From the NCBI RefSeq assembly GCF_900302475.1, contig NZ_OMOQ01000001.1, positions 186,001 through 250,000 on the forward strand: a stretch of DNA of 64,000 bases, given 5' to 3'. Below are positions 53,246-62,093 of the stretch, piece by piece (positions within the stretch are counted from its first letter, which is position 1; each line of letters starts with the position of its first letter). A program made the translations under genes and the position numbers. Under the pieces are notes generated by a model, which saw only the letters and a list, made by a program, of their open reading frames with translations, ran no database searches and was not told the origin of the DNA. The stretch comes from Defluviimonas aquaemixtae. Its GTDB lineage: Bacteria; Pseudomonadota; Alphaproteobacteria; Rhodobacterales; Rhodobacteraceae.

Positions 53246-53272
53246 AAGGCGCCCTTTGGGGCGCCTTTCTTT
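53246..53272 (+). terminator. Intrinsic terminator of degP
   Basis: A perfect 9-bp stem AAGGCGCCC/GGGCGCCTT (53246-53254 and 53259-53267) with a 4-nt loop, followed by TCTTTC, 24 bp after the stop of degP and next to the 3' end of the convergent HExxH gene. Confidence 0.8.
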
Positions 53273-53284
53273 CATCGAGCGACC

Positions 53285-53878
53285 TCACGGATGGGGCCGT
53301 GCGCGGCAGCGCGACCGAAGGTGGATCCAGATCCAGTTGAAATCCGCCGGTATCCCACGTTCGGCGAGCCACGCTTCCTGAAGCTTGTAGGCCTCCCACT
53401 CCGCCCTCGCGGGGCACGGCCACGGACGGTTCGAGTACTGCACGTCGTGCGCAATCTCGTGCAGGAGCCGCGCGACGTCGAGAGGATCGCCGCTGTACCA
53501 CGGCAGGACCAGATAGATGTGCCGACCGGGCAGGTCATAGGCTCCGCGCAGGTCGTCTGCAACCATGACCGAACGGCCTTCGTAAACTATGACCTCCCCC
53601 ACGTTGCTGAACGAGAGGCGCGGGGGATCGGCGCGCGCGGCGGCAATATTGTAATCGGTGTTCTTGCCGATCCAGATGATGAGCGAATCGACGAGTTCCG
53701 GATCGGGCAAATCCGGATTGTGGCCCGAATGCGCGGCGTTTCCGGGCCGCCGGCTCGTGTCATCTGCGGCGATCTCAACCCGGGCAAGCGCTGGCAGCGC
53801 CGCGTGGAGCGCCACAATCAGTGCCACCGCGAACTGGGCTGCGAGCCAATGCCGCGTCAGTCCTTTCGGGCGATGCAT
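53285..53878 (-). CDS. Exported HExxH-motif protein (DUF6647-like)
   Basis: A 197-residue protein with a signal peptide (WLAAQFAVALIVALHAALPA). A zinc-metalloprotease-type motif RLLHEIAHDVQY is present at ~133-144. The flanking RPWPCPARAEWEAYKLQEAW offers a downstream Glu (EWEAY) as a possible third ligand, and two Cys may form a disulfide. It resembles an uncharacterised family I recall as DUF6647. Peptidase activity is inferred from the motif only. It is convergent with degP and ends just past the degP terminator. Confidence 0.72.
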   Translation of the reverse strand: MHRPKGLTRHWLAAQFAVALIVALHAALPALARVEIAADDTSRRPGNAAHSGHNPDLPDPELVDSLIIWIGKNTDYNIAAARADPPRLSFSNVGEVIVYEGRSVMVADDLRGAYDLPGRHIYLVLPWYSGDPLDVARLLHEIAHDVQYSNRPWPCPARAEWEAYKLQEAWLAERGIPADFNWIWIHLRSRCRARPHP

Positions 53879-53921
53879 GAACTAGTATCGCCCGAGAGGT
53901 CGCGGCCGTCTTTGACCAGCG

Positions 53922-54821
53922 TCAATCGGGTTTGGCGGCATTCGGTGCGCGGGCCTCGCGCGCGGCGAAACGGATATAGACCGCGAGGCTGCCAACTACG
54001 ACCGCACCGCCCGCGATCTCGCGCAGGCTCATCGCCTCGCCCGCACCGACCCAGACCCAGGCGGGGCCGAACACCGTCTCGAGCAGAAGGATCAAACTGA
54101 CCGTCGTCGCCGGGGCCTTGCGCGTTGCGTGGCTTATCGCGAGAAAGGAGACTGGCAGTATCAGCGCACCCGTCACCGCGATCGCGGCCGGATTGCCGGA
54201 CAGAAGCGCGCCAGGCGAGGCGAGCGCCAGCCCGGCGAGCCCTGCGAGGCAGGAGCCCGTCCCGATCGCCGGCAGAATTGGTAGCGTGACGGTCTTTCGG
54301 ATCAGGACGAAGCTCAGCGCAAGCGCCGCGGCGACGCCAAGCCCGGCGAGTGCCCCGAGAAAAGCGCCCTGCATGCTGCCCGGCTCTGCGCCACCGGACA
54401 CCGCGAGAGCGATGCCGGAGAGCACCGCCGCAGTCGCAGCCCATGTCGCTGCACTGGCTACCTCGCCCATCAGCGCGCGCGAGAAGATTGCCGCGAAAAC
54501 CGGAACCGTGGCGACACCGAACAGCACGACGGAGACCGGCGCCACCCAGACCCCGAGGCTGAACAGCGTCGCATTGAGCGCGTGGCAGGTGATCACGCCC
54601 AGCCCAGCCGGAGCGCAGAGCGCCCGGGCTGTTCCCCGCCACGCACCGCCGCCCGCGCGAACGAGCCACAGGCCGATCAGGAGCGGCCCCATCAGAAGCC
54701 CGCGCCAGGCGAGCATCGCGAATCCCTCCATCTCCGACCAGCGCATGAACAGCGTATCGGGTGTCAGCACGAGCGTGCCGAAGATCGCGAGGGCGGCGCC
54801 TTGAAGCGGGCGGGTTGGCAT
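53922..54821 (-). CDS. DMT-superfamily (EamA) transporter
   Basis: A 299-residue ten-TM EamA transporter, the third in the window. It has GTLVLTPDTLFMRWSEMEGF near the N-terminus and LLLETVFGPAWVWVGAGEA in the second repeat. It is not a near copy of the 40853/41915 pair. ATG at 54821 opens the first helix; a longer open stretch upstream lacks transporter features. Substrate is unknown. Confidence 0.9.
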   Translation of the reverse strand: MPTRPLQGAALAIFGTLVLTPDTLFMRWSEMEGFAMLAWRGLLMGPLLIGLWLVRAGGGAWRGTARALCAPAGLGVITCHALNATLFSLGVWVAPVSVVLFGVATVPVFAAIFSRALMGEVASAATWAATAAVLSGIALAVSGGAEPGSMQGAFLGALAGLGVAAALALSFVLIRKTVTLPILPAIGTGSCLAGLAGLALASPGALLSGNPAAIAVTGALILPVSFLAISHATRKAPATTVSLILLLETVFGPAWVWVGAGEAMSLREIAGGAVVVGSLAVYIRFAAREARAPNAAKPD

Positions 54822-54860
54822 GCGCGGAGGCCTTGTTCGGACGAACCCGACTATTTCTAG

Positions 54861-55327
<467 letters not shown>

Positions 55328-55328
<1 letters not shown>

Positions 55329-56095
55329 TGTCGAACGGTGCGCGGCGTTCCGGGTCGCTTCTCCGAAAGCGCCGGGCGTGCGCGATGCTCGGACCGGTCG
55401 CTCTCGCGCTGGCGCTTCTGGCGGGCAGGCAGCTTGCGGCAGCCGGGATCGTCGCAGCCGACTATGCCGGTCCGACCATGCGCTACCCGCATGGCGCGCT
55501 GGGAGACACGATCGAGCACGACACGCTGAGCGTCCGGCTGGATGACGGGCGTCGACTCGCCGCCCGTTTCCCTGACACGATCGTCTTCGAGGACACCGCG
55601 CCTCGGCTCGCCGATCTCGATGGCGATGGTCTCGCGGAGGTGATCGTGGTGGAAAGCCACGAAGCGCGGGGTGCGCGCCTCGCGGTCTGGGGCCTCAAAG
55701 ATGGAAAGCTCGCGCGACTGGCCGCGACGCCCTTCATTGGCCGCCGCTTCCGCTGGCTCGCCCCGGCCGGCGCGGCCGACCTTGACGGCGACAGGCGCAT
55801 CGAGATCGCCTATGTCGAAACACCGCATCTCGGCAAGAAGTTGAAGATCGTCCGGTTGGAAGGGGACCGCCTCGTCCCCGTCGCCGAGGCGGAGGGGCTG
55901 ACCAACCACCGGATTGGCGAGCCGTTCATCGAGGGCGGTATCGCGCACTGCGATGGCCGCCCGACGATCCTCCTGGCGAATGCCGGCTGGACCCGGATCA
56001 TCGGCGCGCTGCTCGACGGCGGCGAGGTTGCCACCATGGATCGCGCCCGTTATCGCGGCCCGGACAGCTTCAACCACGTCCCGGGTTGCGACTGA
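55328..56095 (+). CDS. FG-GAP/VCBS-repeat-type protein, probably exported
   Basis: A 255-residue protein with a positively charged N-terminus and hydrophobic stretch (LGPVALALALLAGRQLAAAG), probably a signal peptide or anchor. Two repeats with calcium-binding-like loops, ADLDGDGLAEVIVV (~100) and ADLDGDRRIEIAYVE (~155), match the FG-GAP/VCBS pattern of beta-propellers. Two or three blades would be incomplete alone, so it may oligomerise. It is coupled to the ferredoxin gene by a one-base overlap, but a functional link is unclear. Confidence 0.8.
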
Positions 56096-56133
56096 CCAGG
56101 TTCGCTTCTTCGGTCCGCTGGTTCTTCGACGGT

Positions 56134-56178
56134 CCGGGGGCAATGCCCCCGGCGGGTCGGATCGCGTCAGCGATCCGA
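56134..56178. repeat. Double-hairpin intergenic element, copy 1
   Basis: Two adjacent perfect hairpins. Arms CCGGGGGC/GCCCCCGG (56134-56141 and 56145-56152) surround AAT. Arms TCGGATCGC/GCGATCCGA (56157-56165 and 56170-56178) surround GTCA. It lies between the convergent FG-GAP gene and purD. It shares its core with 59054-59097. It probably acts as a bidirectional terminator or an mRNA 3' end, and may belong to a dispersed palindromic family. Confidence 0.75.
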
Positions 56179-56183
56179 AGCGG

Positions 56184-57446
56184 TCAGAGCGCCCGCCAGC
56201 CAATGTCGCGACGACAGAAGCCGCCGGGCCAGTCGATCCTGTCCACCATCGTGTAGGCCCGGTCCCGCGCCTCAGCGAGGCTCGCGCCGCGCGCAGTGAC
56301 ATTCAGCACCCGCCCACCAGAGGCGATGATGCCACCCTCCCGCTCGGCGGTTCCGGCATGGAACACCATATGGCCCGAATCCTCCGGCAGTTCCTCAAGC
56401 CCGCGGATTTGCGAGCCTTTCCCATATGCCCCGGGATATCCATCCGCCGCCATCACCACCGTGATCGCGTGATCGTCGGCCCAGTTCACCTGGACCTCGC
56501 CAAGCCGCCCCTCGGCGCAGGCATGTATCAGGTCAAAGGCCTGCGCGCCGAGACGCATCATGAGGACCTGGCATTCCGGATCGCCAAAGCGCACGTTGTA
56601 TTCGACGAGCCTGGCGCGCCCGTCCGCGATCATCAGACCTGCATAGAGCACACCCTGATAGGGCGTGCCGCGCCGGGCCAACTCGGCCACCGTCGGTTTC
56701 ACGATCTCCTCAAGCGCCTGCCGCGCGATCGTTTCGGTCAGGACCGGGGCCGGGGAGTAAGCGCCCATGCCGCCGGTATTCGGCCCGGTATCGCCCTCGC
56801 CCACGCGCTTGTGGTCCTGCGCGGTGCCAATGGGCAGCACGTTCTCGCCGTCGCAGAGGACGAAGAACGAAGCCTCCTCGCCCGCCATGAACTCCTCGAT
56901 CACGACCTCGGCCCCGGCCTCCCCGAACCCGCCTCCGAACATGTCGGCTATTGCGTCCAGCGCCTCATCGACCGCCGCCGCGACGATCACGCCCTTGCCG
57001 GCGGCGAGTCCGTCAGCCTTCACGACGATCGGCGCGCCTCGTGCGCGGACGTAGTCCGACGCCGCCCGTGCATCGGTGAAGCGGGCATACGCGGCGGTCG
57101 GCGCGCCGCACGCATCGCAGATCTCCTTGGTGTAGGCCTTCGACGCTTCAAGCCGCGCCGCCTCCGCGGAGGGGCCGAAGGTCAGGATGCCAGCCGCGCG
57201 CAAAGTGTCCCCAACTCCGGCGGCAAGCGGCGCCTCGGGGCCGACGATCGCGAAATCGACCGCGTTCTCCTCGGCGAAGGCCGCCACGACCGCACCGTCG
57301 AGAATATCGATATCGGCGCATTCGGCGATCATCGCGATCCCGGCATTGCCCGGCGCCACGATCAGCCGGTCGCATTTCGGATTATGCTTGACCGCCCAGG
57401 CCAGCGCGTGCTCGCGTCCGCCGCCGCCGAGAATGAGAATGTTCAT
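56184..57446 (-). CDS. purD: Phosphoribosylamine-glycine ligase
   Basis: A 420-residue ATP-grasp enzyme of purine synthesis. The N-terminal ILILGGGGREHALAWAV is the GGxGREHA signature. The ATP-grasp region has KADGLAAGKGVIVAA and EEFMAGEEASFFVLCDGE. NTGGMGAYSPAP is the conserved active-site stretch, and the C-terminus has YNVRFGDPECQVLMMRL. It is divergent from xseA across 67 bp. Confidence 0.97.
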   Translation of the reverse strand: MNILILGGGGREHALAWAVKHNPKCDRLIVAPGNAGIAMIAECADIDILDGAVVAAFAEENAVDFAIVGPEAPLAAGVGDTLRAAGILTFGPSAEAARLEASKAYTKEICDACGAPTAAYARFTDARAASDYVRARGAPIVVKADGLAAGKGVIVAAAVDEALDAIADMFGGGFGEAGAEVVIEEFMAGEEASFFVLCDGENVLPIGTAQDHKRVGEGDTGPNTGGMGAYSPAPVLTETIARQALEEIVKPTVAELARRGTPYQGVLYAGLMIADGRARLVEYNVRFGDPECQVLMMRLGAQAFDLIHACAEGRLGEVQVNWADDHAITVVMAADGYPGAYGKGSQIRGLEELPEDSGHMVFHAGTAEREGGIIASGGRVLNVTARGASLAEARDRAYTMVDRIDWPGGFCRRDIGWRAL

Positions 57447-57513
57447 TTCCGCCCCGCTTGGCCTTGCCTGCGCGGCGTTCTAAGGTCGGTCCGCGGAGGA
57501 TACAAGGCGACCC

Positions 57514-59016
57514 ATGGACATCTTCGAAGACAGCGGCCCCCGCCAGAACGCCCCGGAATTCACGGTCTCGGAGATTTCGGGTGCCGTGAAGCGTATGATC
57601 GAGGGCGAATTCGGCCATGTCCGCGTGCGGGGCGAGATCGGCCGCGTGTCGCGCCCCGCTTCAGGCCATATCTACTTCGACCTCAAGGACGACCGGTCGG
57701 TTCTGGCCGCCGTCAGTTGGAAGGGGCAGGCGGCGCGGCTGTCGGTGAAGCCCGAGGAGGGTATGGAGGTCATCGCGACCGGCCGGCTGACAACATTCCC
57801 CGGCCAGTCGAAATACCAGCTCATCGTCGAAGACATCGCGCCCGCGGGAATGGGCGCGCTCATGATGATGCTGGAAAAGCGCAAGGCCGCTCTTGCCGCC
57901 GAGGGCCTGTTCGCACCCGAACGCAAGAAGGCCATCCCGTTCCTTCCGCGGGTGATCGGTGTCGTCACCTCGCCGTCGGGCGCGGTGATCCGAGATATCC
58001 TCCATCGGCTCTGCGACCGATTTCCGCGCCGCGTTCTCATCTGGCCGGTGGCCGTGCAGGGCGAGAAATGTGCCCCCGAGGTCGCTGCCGCGATCCGTGG
58101 TTTCAATGCCCTGCCCGAAGGCGGCCCGATCCCGCGCCCCGATTTACTGATTGTCGCCCGCGGCGGCGGATCGCTGGAGGATCTTTGGGGCTTCAACGAA
58201 GAAATCGTCGTCCGCGCCGTCGCCGAAAGCACCATTCCACTTATTTCGGCGGTCGGGCACGAGACTGACACTACCCTCATCGACCACGCCGCAGACCGGC
58301 GCGCGCCGACGCCTTCGGCGGCGGCCGAGATGGCGGTTCCGGTCCGCATGGAACTTCTCTCCTGGCTGGGCGATCAGGGTGCGCGGCTCGCGCGCGCGGT
58401 CAGCCAACGCGCCGAAATCCGGCGCCAGCGCCTGACCGACCTTTCGCGCGCATTGGGCCGGCCCGAAAGCCTTCTCGATCCGGCACGACAGAGCCTCGAT
58501 CAATGGTCCGACCGGCTCGGCCCCGCACTCGGCGCCGCCGCGACCCGAAAGCGCGCCGCGTTCAACGGGGTGGCGGCGCGCATCCATCCGGGTCTGCTCT
58601 CACGTTTCATCTCCGAGGAGCGTCGTCGGCTGGGCGACCGTGCCGCCCGCCTCGCCCCAGCCGTGGCCCGGCTTGTCCGTGATGCGGGACGCGAGAACGC
58701 CCGCAGGCGCGCGGACCTCGATCAGCTGTCAAGCCAGCTTGCCGGCGCACAGAGAGCGCGATTCGCGGCGCTGTCGGAGCGGCTGTCGAGCATTGATCGG
58801 ACGCGCCTGACGCTCGGTTATGCCGAAACGCTGAAGCGTGGCTACGCCGTTGTCCGAACCGAAGGTGCCGTCGTCACGACCCGCGCCGCCGCCGAATCCG
58901 CGCAATCGCTTGAGATTGAGTTTCAGGACGGTCGCATCCCGGTTCTGCCGGGAGGCGTTCCGAAGCCCAGAAAGCCCAAATCCGACCCGCCCCCGGATCA
59001 GGGCAGCCTGTTCTGA
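57514..59016 (+). CDS. xseA: Exodeoxyribonuclease VII large subunit
   Basis: A 500-residue single-strand-specific exonuclease subunit. It has an N-terminal OB-fold (FTVSEISGAVKRMIEGEFGH, RGEIGRVSRPASGHIYFDLK). The catalytic domain has VTSPSGAVIRDILHRL, LLIVARGGGSLEDLWGFNEE and ISAVGHETDTTLIDHAADRR. The long C-terminal helical arm is Arg/Ala-rich. The partner gene xseB is not in the window. A double-hairpin element follows its stop. Confidence 0.97.
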   Translation: MDIFEDSGPRQNAPEFTVSEISGAVKRMIEGEFGHVRVRGEIGRVSRPASGHIYFDLKDDRSVLAAVSWKGQAARLSVKPEEGMEVIATGRLTTFPGQSKYQLIVEDIAPAGMGALMMMLEKRKAALAAEGLFAPERKKAIPFLPRVIGVVTSPSGAVIRDILHRLCDRFPRRVLIWPVAVQGEKCAPEVAAAIRGFNALPEGGPIPRPDLLIVARGGGSLEDLWGFNEEIVVRAVAESTIPLISAVGHETDTTLIDHAADRRAPTPSAAAEMAVPVRMELLSWLGDQGARLARAVSQRAEIRRQRLTDLSRALGRPESLLDPARQSLDQWSDRLGPALGAAATRKRAAFNGVAARIHPGLLSRFISEERRRLGDRAARLAPAVARLVRDAGRENARRRADLDQLSSQLAGAQRARFAALSERLSSIDRTRLTLGYAETLKRGYAVVRTEGAVVTTRAAAESAQSLEIEFQDGRIPVLPGGVPKPRKPKSDPPPDQGSLF

Positions 59017-59034
59017 CCTTCAGGCTTGCTCATT

Positions 59035-59097
59035 GACCAACCATCCTGTTGGTCGGGGGCGGCAGCCCCCGGCGGACCGGATCGCGCAAGCGATACG
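59035..59097. repeat. Double-hairpin intergenic element, copy 2
   Basis: After xseA, arms GACCAAC/GTTGGTC (59035-59041 and 59048-59054) form a first hairpin. Next, CGGGGGC/GCCCCCG (59054-59060 and 59065-59071) with loop GGCA, and a last one from CGGATCGC/GCGATACG with one mismatch (59078-59085 and 59090-59097). The last two match copy 1 at 56134-56178 in order and sequence. It lies between convergent genes. Confidence 0.75.
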
Positions 59098-59110
59098 ACG
59101 TCCACTAGGT

Positions 59111-59518
59111 TCAGACGCCCACGTTCGGCCCGAGGCAGGCCATCGGCTCGGGGCTTTCCTCGACCGCGATCAGCGGCAAGCCGAGCGGATCGCCACGGAA
59201 GCGCGCGACAAGCCCTTCGTCGCCGTCCCAGAAGGTCCAGCACTGCGGTTCGGGATTGTCCTCGTAGACGAAGCAGATCTCGGAGCCTTCCTCGTACCAT
59301 CGCCCCTTGCGGCAATCGTCGCCGAGAAACGCCCAGATCACCCGGCGGCCGGGAAGGTACTGCTCGACCCCGTAAGGCTCGCCGCCGGAATTGTAGAAAA
59401 GCGTCCGCCCGACGGTCGCGGCGTCAAACTCTTCCGCCGTGAGCGGCGCGCCCCGCTCCGCTGCCGGAAGCGGCGCGGCGAAGGCAATGAGAGCGGCAGC
59501 GAATAGACTGGCGCGCAT
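59111..59518 (-). CDS. Small exported hypothetical protein
   Basis: A 135-residue protein of unknown function with a signal peptide (RASLFAAALIAFAAPLPAAE). The mature part has four cysteines (GDDCRKGRWYEEGSEICFVY, PQCWTF, MACLG), suggesting two disulfides in the periplasm. ATG at 59518 is chosen for the signal peptide. The pattern of a short TVGRTLFYNSGG segment plus cysteine-containing beta strands recalls small periplasmic families of unknown role, with no firm assignment. Confidence 0.75.
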   Translation of the reverse strand: MRASLFAAALIAFAAPLPAAERGAPLTAEEFDAATVGRTLFYNSGGEPYGVEQYLPGRRVIWAFLGDDCRKGRWYEEGSEICFVYEDNPEPQCWTFWDGDEGLVARFRGDPLGLPLIAVEESPEPMACLGPNVGV

Positions 59519-59585
59519 GGAACAGTGTCGTCTCATCTGCATGGGCCTTGACCATGACAGAGAAGACCGCGGGGCGCCAGTGCCG

Positions 59586-61208
59586 TCAGGCCGCGCGGCC
59601 GGCCTTCAGCGCGGCAAGCCGCCGATCCATCAGCCGGTGCCAAAGTGTGGGGACCAGCGCGATCGTCGCCATCACGGGCAGTGAGTGGGGCAGCTGCGGC
59701 GCGCGCGCCGTCGGGGACAGCCTGAGCGCCGGATAGGCCCGGCTCGGATGGGCGTGATGGTCCGAGTGGCGCGACCCGTTCAGGAGCATGAACCCCGAAA
59801 CCGGATGCGGCGCATCCCAGCTGTGCTGCAGACTCGCCGGTTCGAGCGCGCCTGAGGGCAGCCTGCGCCGCAGAAGGCCGTAATGCTGCACGTAGTCCGA
59901 CAGGAGAAGCTGAAGCTGCGCGTGGGCGGCAAGCAGCAGGTAGGCCAGAAGCCCGTCGAGGCCGAAGGCCAAGCCCATGCCGATCACGAACGCCGCCCCG
60001 CCCGCGAGATAGATCCAGTAGGGATTGAGATCGGCGAACCCGCCCGGTTCGCGCCCCTCGCGCAGGTTTCGTTCCATCTCGTAGCCCGCGACGAAGGCGC
60101 CGGGCCATGCGCGGGCGGCGAACATGTAGAAATTCTCGCCCTCCGCGGCAGTGTTCGGGTCGTCCGTCGTCGCGACGAAGCGGTGGTGGACAAGCCGGTG
60201 CGCCGAGGTGTGATGCCCGAAGAGCAGCGAGATGTAGACCCACAGTCCCGCCCTGAACGGCCAGCGCTCGGAGCGGTGGATCAGTTCGTGCGCATTCGAG
60301 TTGGAGACTTGGCCGAACCATAGGCCGAAGGCGAGAAACGTTGCAATCCAGCCGAACAAGCCGAACCCGGCCGCGCCGGACAACGCCCAGACCGCGAAGG
60401 GCAGCATCAGGAAATGCAGTCCCGCGAGGTAGAGCGACAGGCGTTGCGCGCGGAGTATCGTCCCGGGTTCGGGCGTCTCGGTGCGCTTTAGCGCAAGGCC
60501 CCGCCGCTTGGCGATTTCGTCGAGGGTGAGATGCACCGCCGTCATCGACAAGAGCGCGAGAAGGCACCAGATGCCGCCGAGAAGGCCCGCAAGCAGCAAG
60601 AGCGGCACCGGGCCGAGCGTCGCGACGAGAAACGGTGCGAGAGGCCGCCAGCCCGTGAAGTCGAACTGCACGCGCGGCAGGCCCAGCATCGGCACGCGTA
60701 ATCGCGGCAATGCGCGTCTCTTGCGCGCCGGTCGCATGGCGGCGAGAGCCGCATCCGTCCCTTCCTGCGTGTCCTCCTGCCGCATCTGCTTGGGCTTCAC
60801 GGTAGTCGCGGGTGCGTCCGCCTCTGCGGGCTGTCCGCGGGACGCCGAAGCCTCTTTTGCGACCTTGCGCGCCCGCTTCGCCTGGGACGAGGGCGCCTCC
60901 GGGCCAGTGGGGGCGTCCTGGGTGGGTTCCGTCGACGCGCTTTCGCCAACGACGCGGAGGTCAGGCTTCGCAGCGCGCTTGCGCGGTGCGTCCGTTGGCG
61001 ACGCAGTCGGTCCAGTCGCGGCATCCGGGGCGTTGCCGGACAGCACCGACATGACGGCGGCCACGGCGGCCTCGTTCCCGGCGGACAGCTCTTCGTCCTC
61101 GGGTTCGGGGGCCGGAACGTCCGCTGGTTCAGTCAGGGGCGCGACCGCCTCGGGCTTTGCAGAGCGCAGCTTCCGACGCTTCCAGGGGAGGAGATTCCTT
61201 GGGTTCAT
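59586..61208 (-). CDS. AlkB-like membrane di-iron hydroxylase/desaturase with long disordered N-terminus
   Basis: A 540-residue protein. Residues ~1-165 are Ala/Pro/Glu/Lys-rich, without secondary-structure signals. Residues ~175-520 are an integral-membrane di-iron enzyme of the alkane monooxygenase/fatty-acid desaturase superfamily with the three His motifs: NAHELIHRS, GHHTSAHRLVHHRFV and NGSRHSDHHAHPSRAYPAL, the last also diagnostic of AlkB. DYVQHYGL is another AlkB-like segment. The reaction could be alkane or fatty-acyl hydroxylation. Start at 61208 is the farthest ATG; an internal start near residue 158 would give a conventional enzyme. Confidence 0.85.
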   Translation of the reverse strand: MNPRNLLPWKRRKLRSAKPEAVAPLTEPADVPAPEPEDEELSAGNEAAVAAVMSVLSGNAPDAATGPTASPTDAPRKRAAKPDLRVVGESASTEPTQDAPTGPEAPSSQAKRARKVAKEASASRGQPAEADAPATTVKPKQMRQEDTQEGTDAALAAMRPARKRRALPRLRVPMLGLPRVQFDFTGWRPLAPFLVATLGPVPLLLLAGLLGGIWCLLALLSMTAVHLTLDEIAKRRGLALKRTETPEPGTILRAQRLSLYLAGLHFLMLPFAVWALSGAAGFGLFGWIATFLAFGLWFGQVSNSNAHELIHRSERWPFRAGLWVYISLLFGHHTSAHRLVHHRFVATTDDPNTAAEGENFYMFAARAWPGAFVAGYEMERNLREGREPGGFADLNPYWIYLAGGAAFVIGMGLAFGLDGLLAYLLLAAHAQLQLLLSDYVQHYGLLRRRLPSGALEPASLQHSWDAPHPVSGFMLLNGSRHSDHHAHPSRAYPALRLSPTARAPQLPHSLPVMATIALVPTLWHRLMDRRLAALKAGRAA

Positions 61209-61381
61209 ATTTCGCCGAATACGCGATCTTCAAGGCAAAATCTTGGCGAAGTGGCCTCCAAACTTCGATCTGCGCCGCGATTGTTTCCGCTGCGCCAAGC
61301 CGAAGATCTGATTGACGCATGTCGTGTAAAGGGGCCTTGTCTCCCTCACAGTACCCTTGGAGATGTGGCCGGATTGAAGAA

Positions 61382-62032
61382 ATGACGGGATCTGCGTGGG
61401 CATTCATCGGGTTTGGCGCCGCGCTCGCCGCGCTCTACGGTGTCCGCTTCGCCGGTGCGGCGCCGTCGGCTTCGAAAAGCGCGGTGAAGACTGCTGCCAC
61501 GGCCGCTCTCGCTGCCTCTGGCTTACCGCTTGGTGCCCCTTGGATGGTCGTCGCGGGTCTCGCGCTGGGCGCGCTCGGAGATTTTTTCCTGTCGCGGCCG
61601 GGAAACCAGGCGTTCATGGCTGGGATGGCCGCCTTCGCGGCCGGTCATCTCGCCTATGCCGGGGCGTTTCTGGCGGTGGGCGCGGACGCGCTGCCGGTTC
61701 TGCCCGCGCTGCTTCTCCTGGCGCTTGCGCTCTCGACCGAGGTCTGGCTCGCACCGCACACGGGCGCGCTTCGTTGGCCTGTCCGCGGCTATGTGGTGGT
61801 CATCACGCTGATGGCGTACACCGCACTATCTATTAGCGCCGACGTGAGCGGGGCCGTGATCGCGATCGCCGGGGCCGGGCTATTCATCCTATCGGACCTC
61901 CTCCTCGCGCTCGAGACCTTCGTGGTCGCCGCGCCGGATACGCGCCGGGGTCTCGCGCGTCTGCTATGGCCTGCATACTGGGGCGGACAGTTGCTGATTC
62001 TCGTCGGACTTGCGACCGCATTCTCTGCCTGA
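61382..62032 (+). CDS. Lysoplasmalogenase-like (YhhN/TMEM86) membrane protein
   Basis: A 216-residue protein with about seven to eight predicted TM helices, of the YhhN family. Signature GLALGALGDFFLSRPGNQAF lies near residue 60, and ILSDLLLALETFV later carries the second Asp. Family members from eukaryotes hydrolyse lysoplasmalogen; bacterial substrates are less clear. ATG at 61382 opens the first helix. It lies divergent from the AlkB-like gene across 173 bp and precedes ftsY by 61 bp. Confidence 0.85.
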   Translation: MTGSAWAFIGFGAALAALYGVRFAGAAPSASKSAVKTAATAALAASGLPLGAPWMVVAGLALGALGDFFLSRPGNQAFMAGMAAFAAGHLAYAGAFLAVGADALPVLPALLLLALALSTEVWLAPHTGALRWPVRGYVVVITLMAYTALSISADVSGAVIAIAGAGLFILSDLLLALETFVVAAPDTRRGLARLLWPAYWGGQLLILVGLATAFSA

Positions 62033-62093
62033 CCCTTCCCTCAGGGCCGCTTATTGACTAGGTGAGAGACGGGACTCACCAGCCGGGGGCGGT

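Noticed and set aside
55914..58268. Very long open plus-strand frame of 784 codons
   Set aside because: It is antisense to purD and out of frame with xseA; the encoded sequence is Arg/Ala-rich with no motifs, while purD and xseA are clear.
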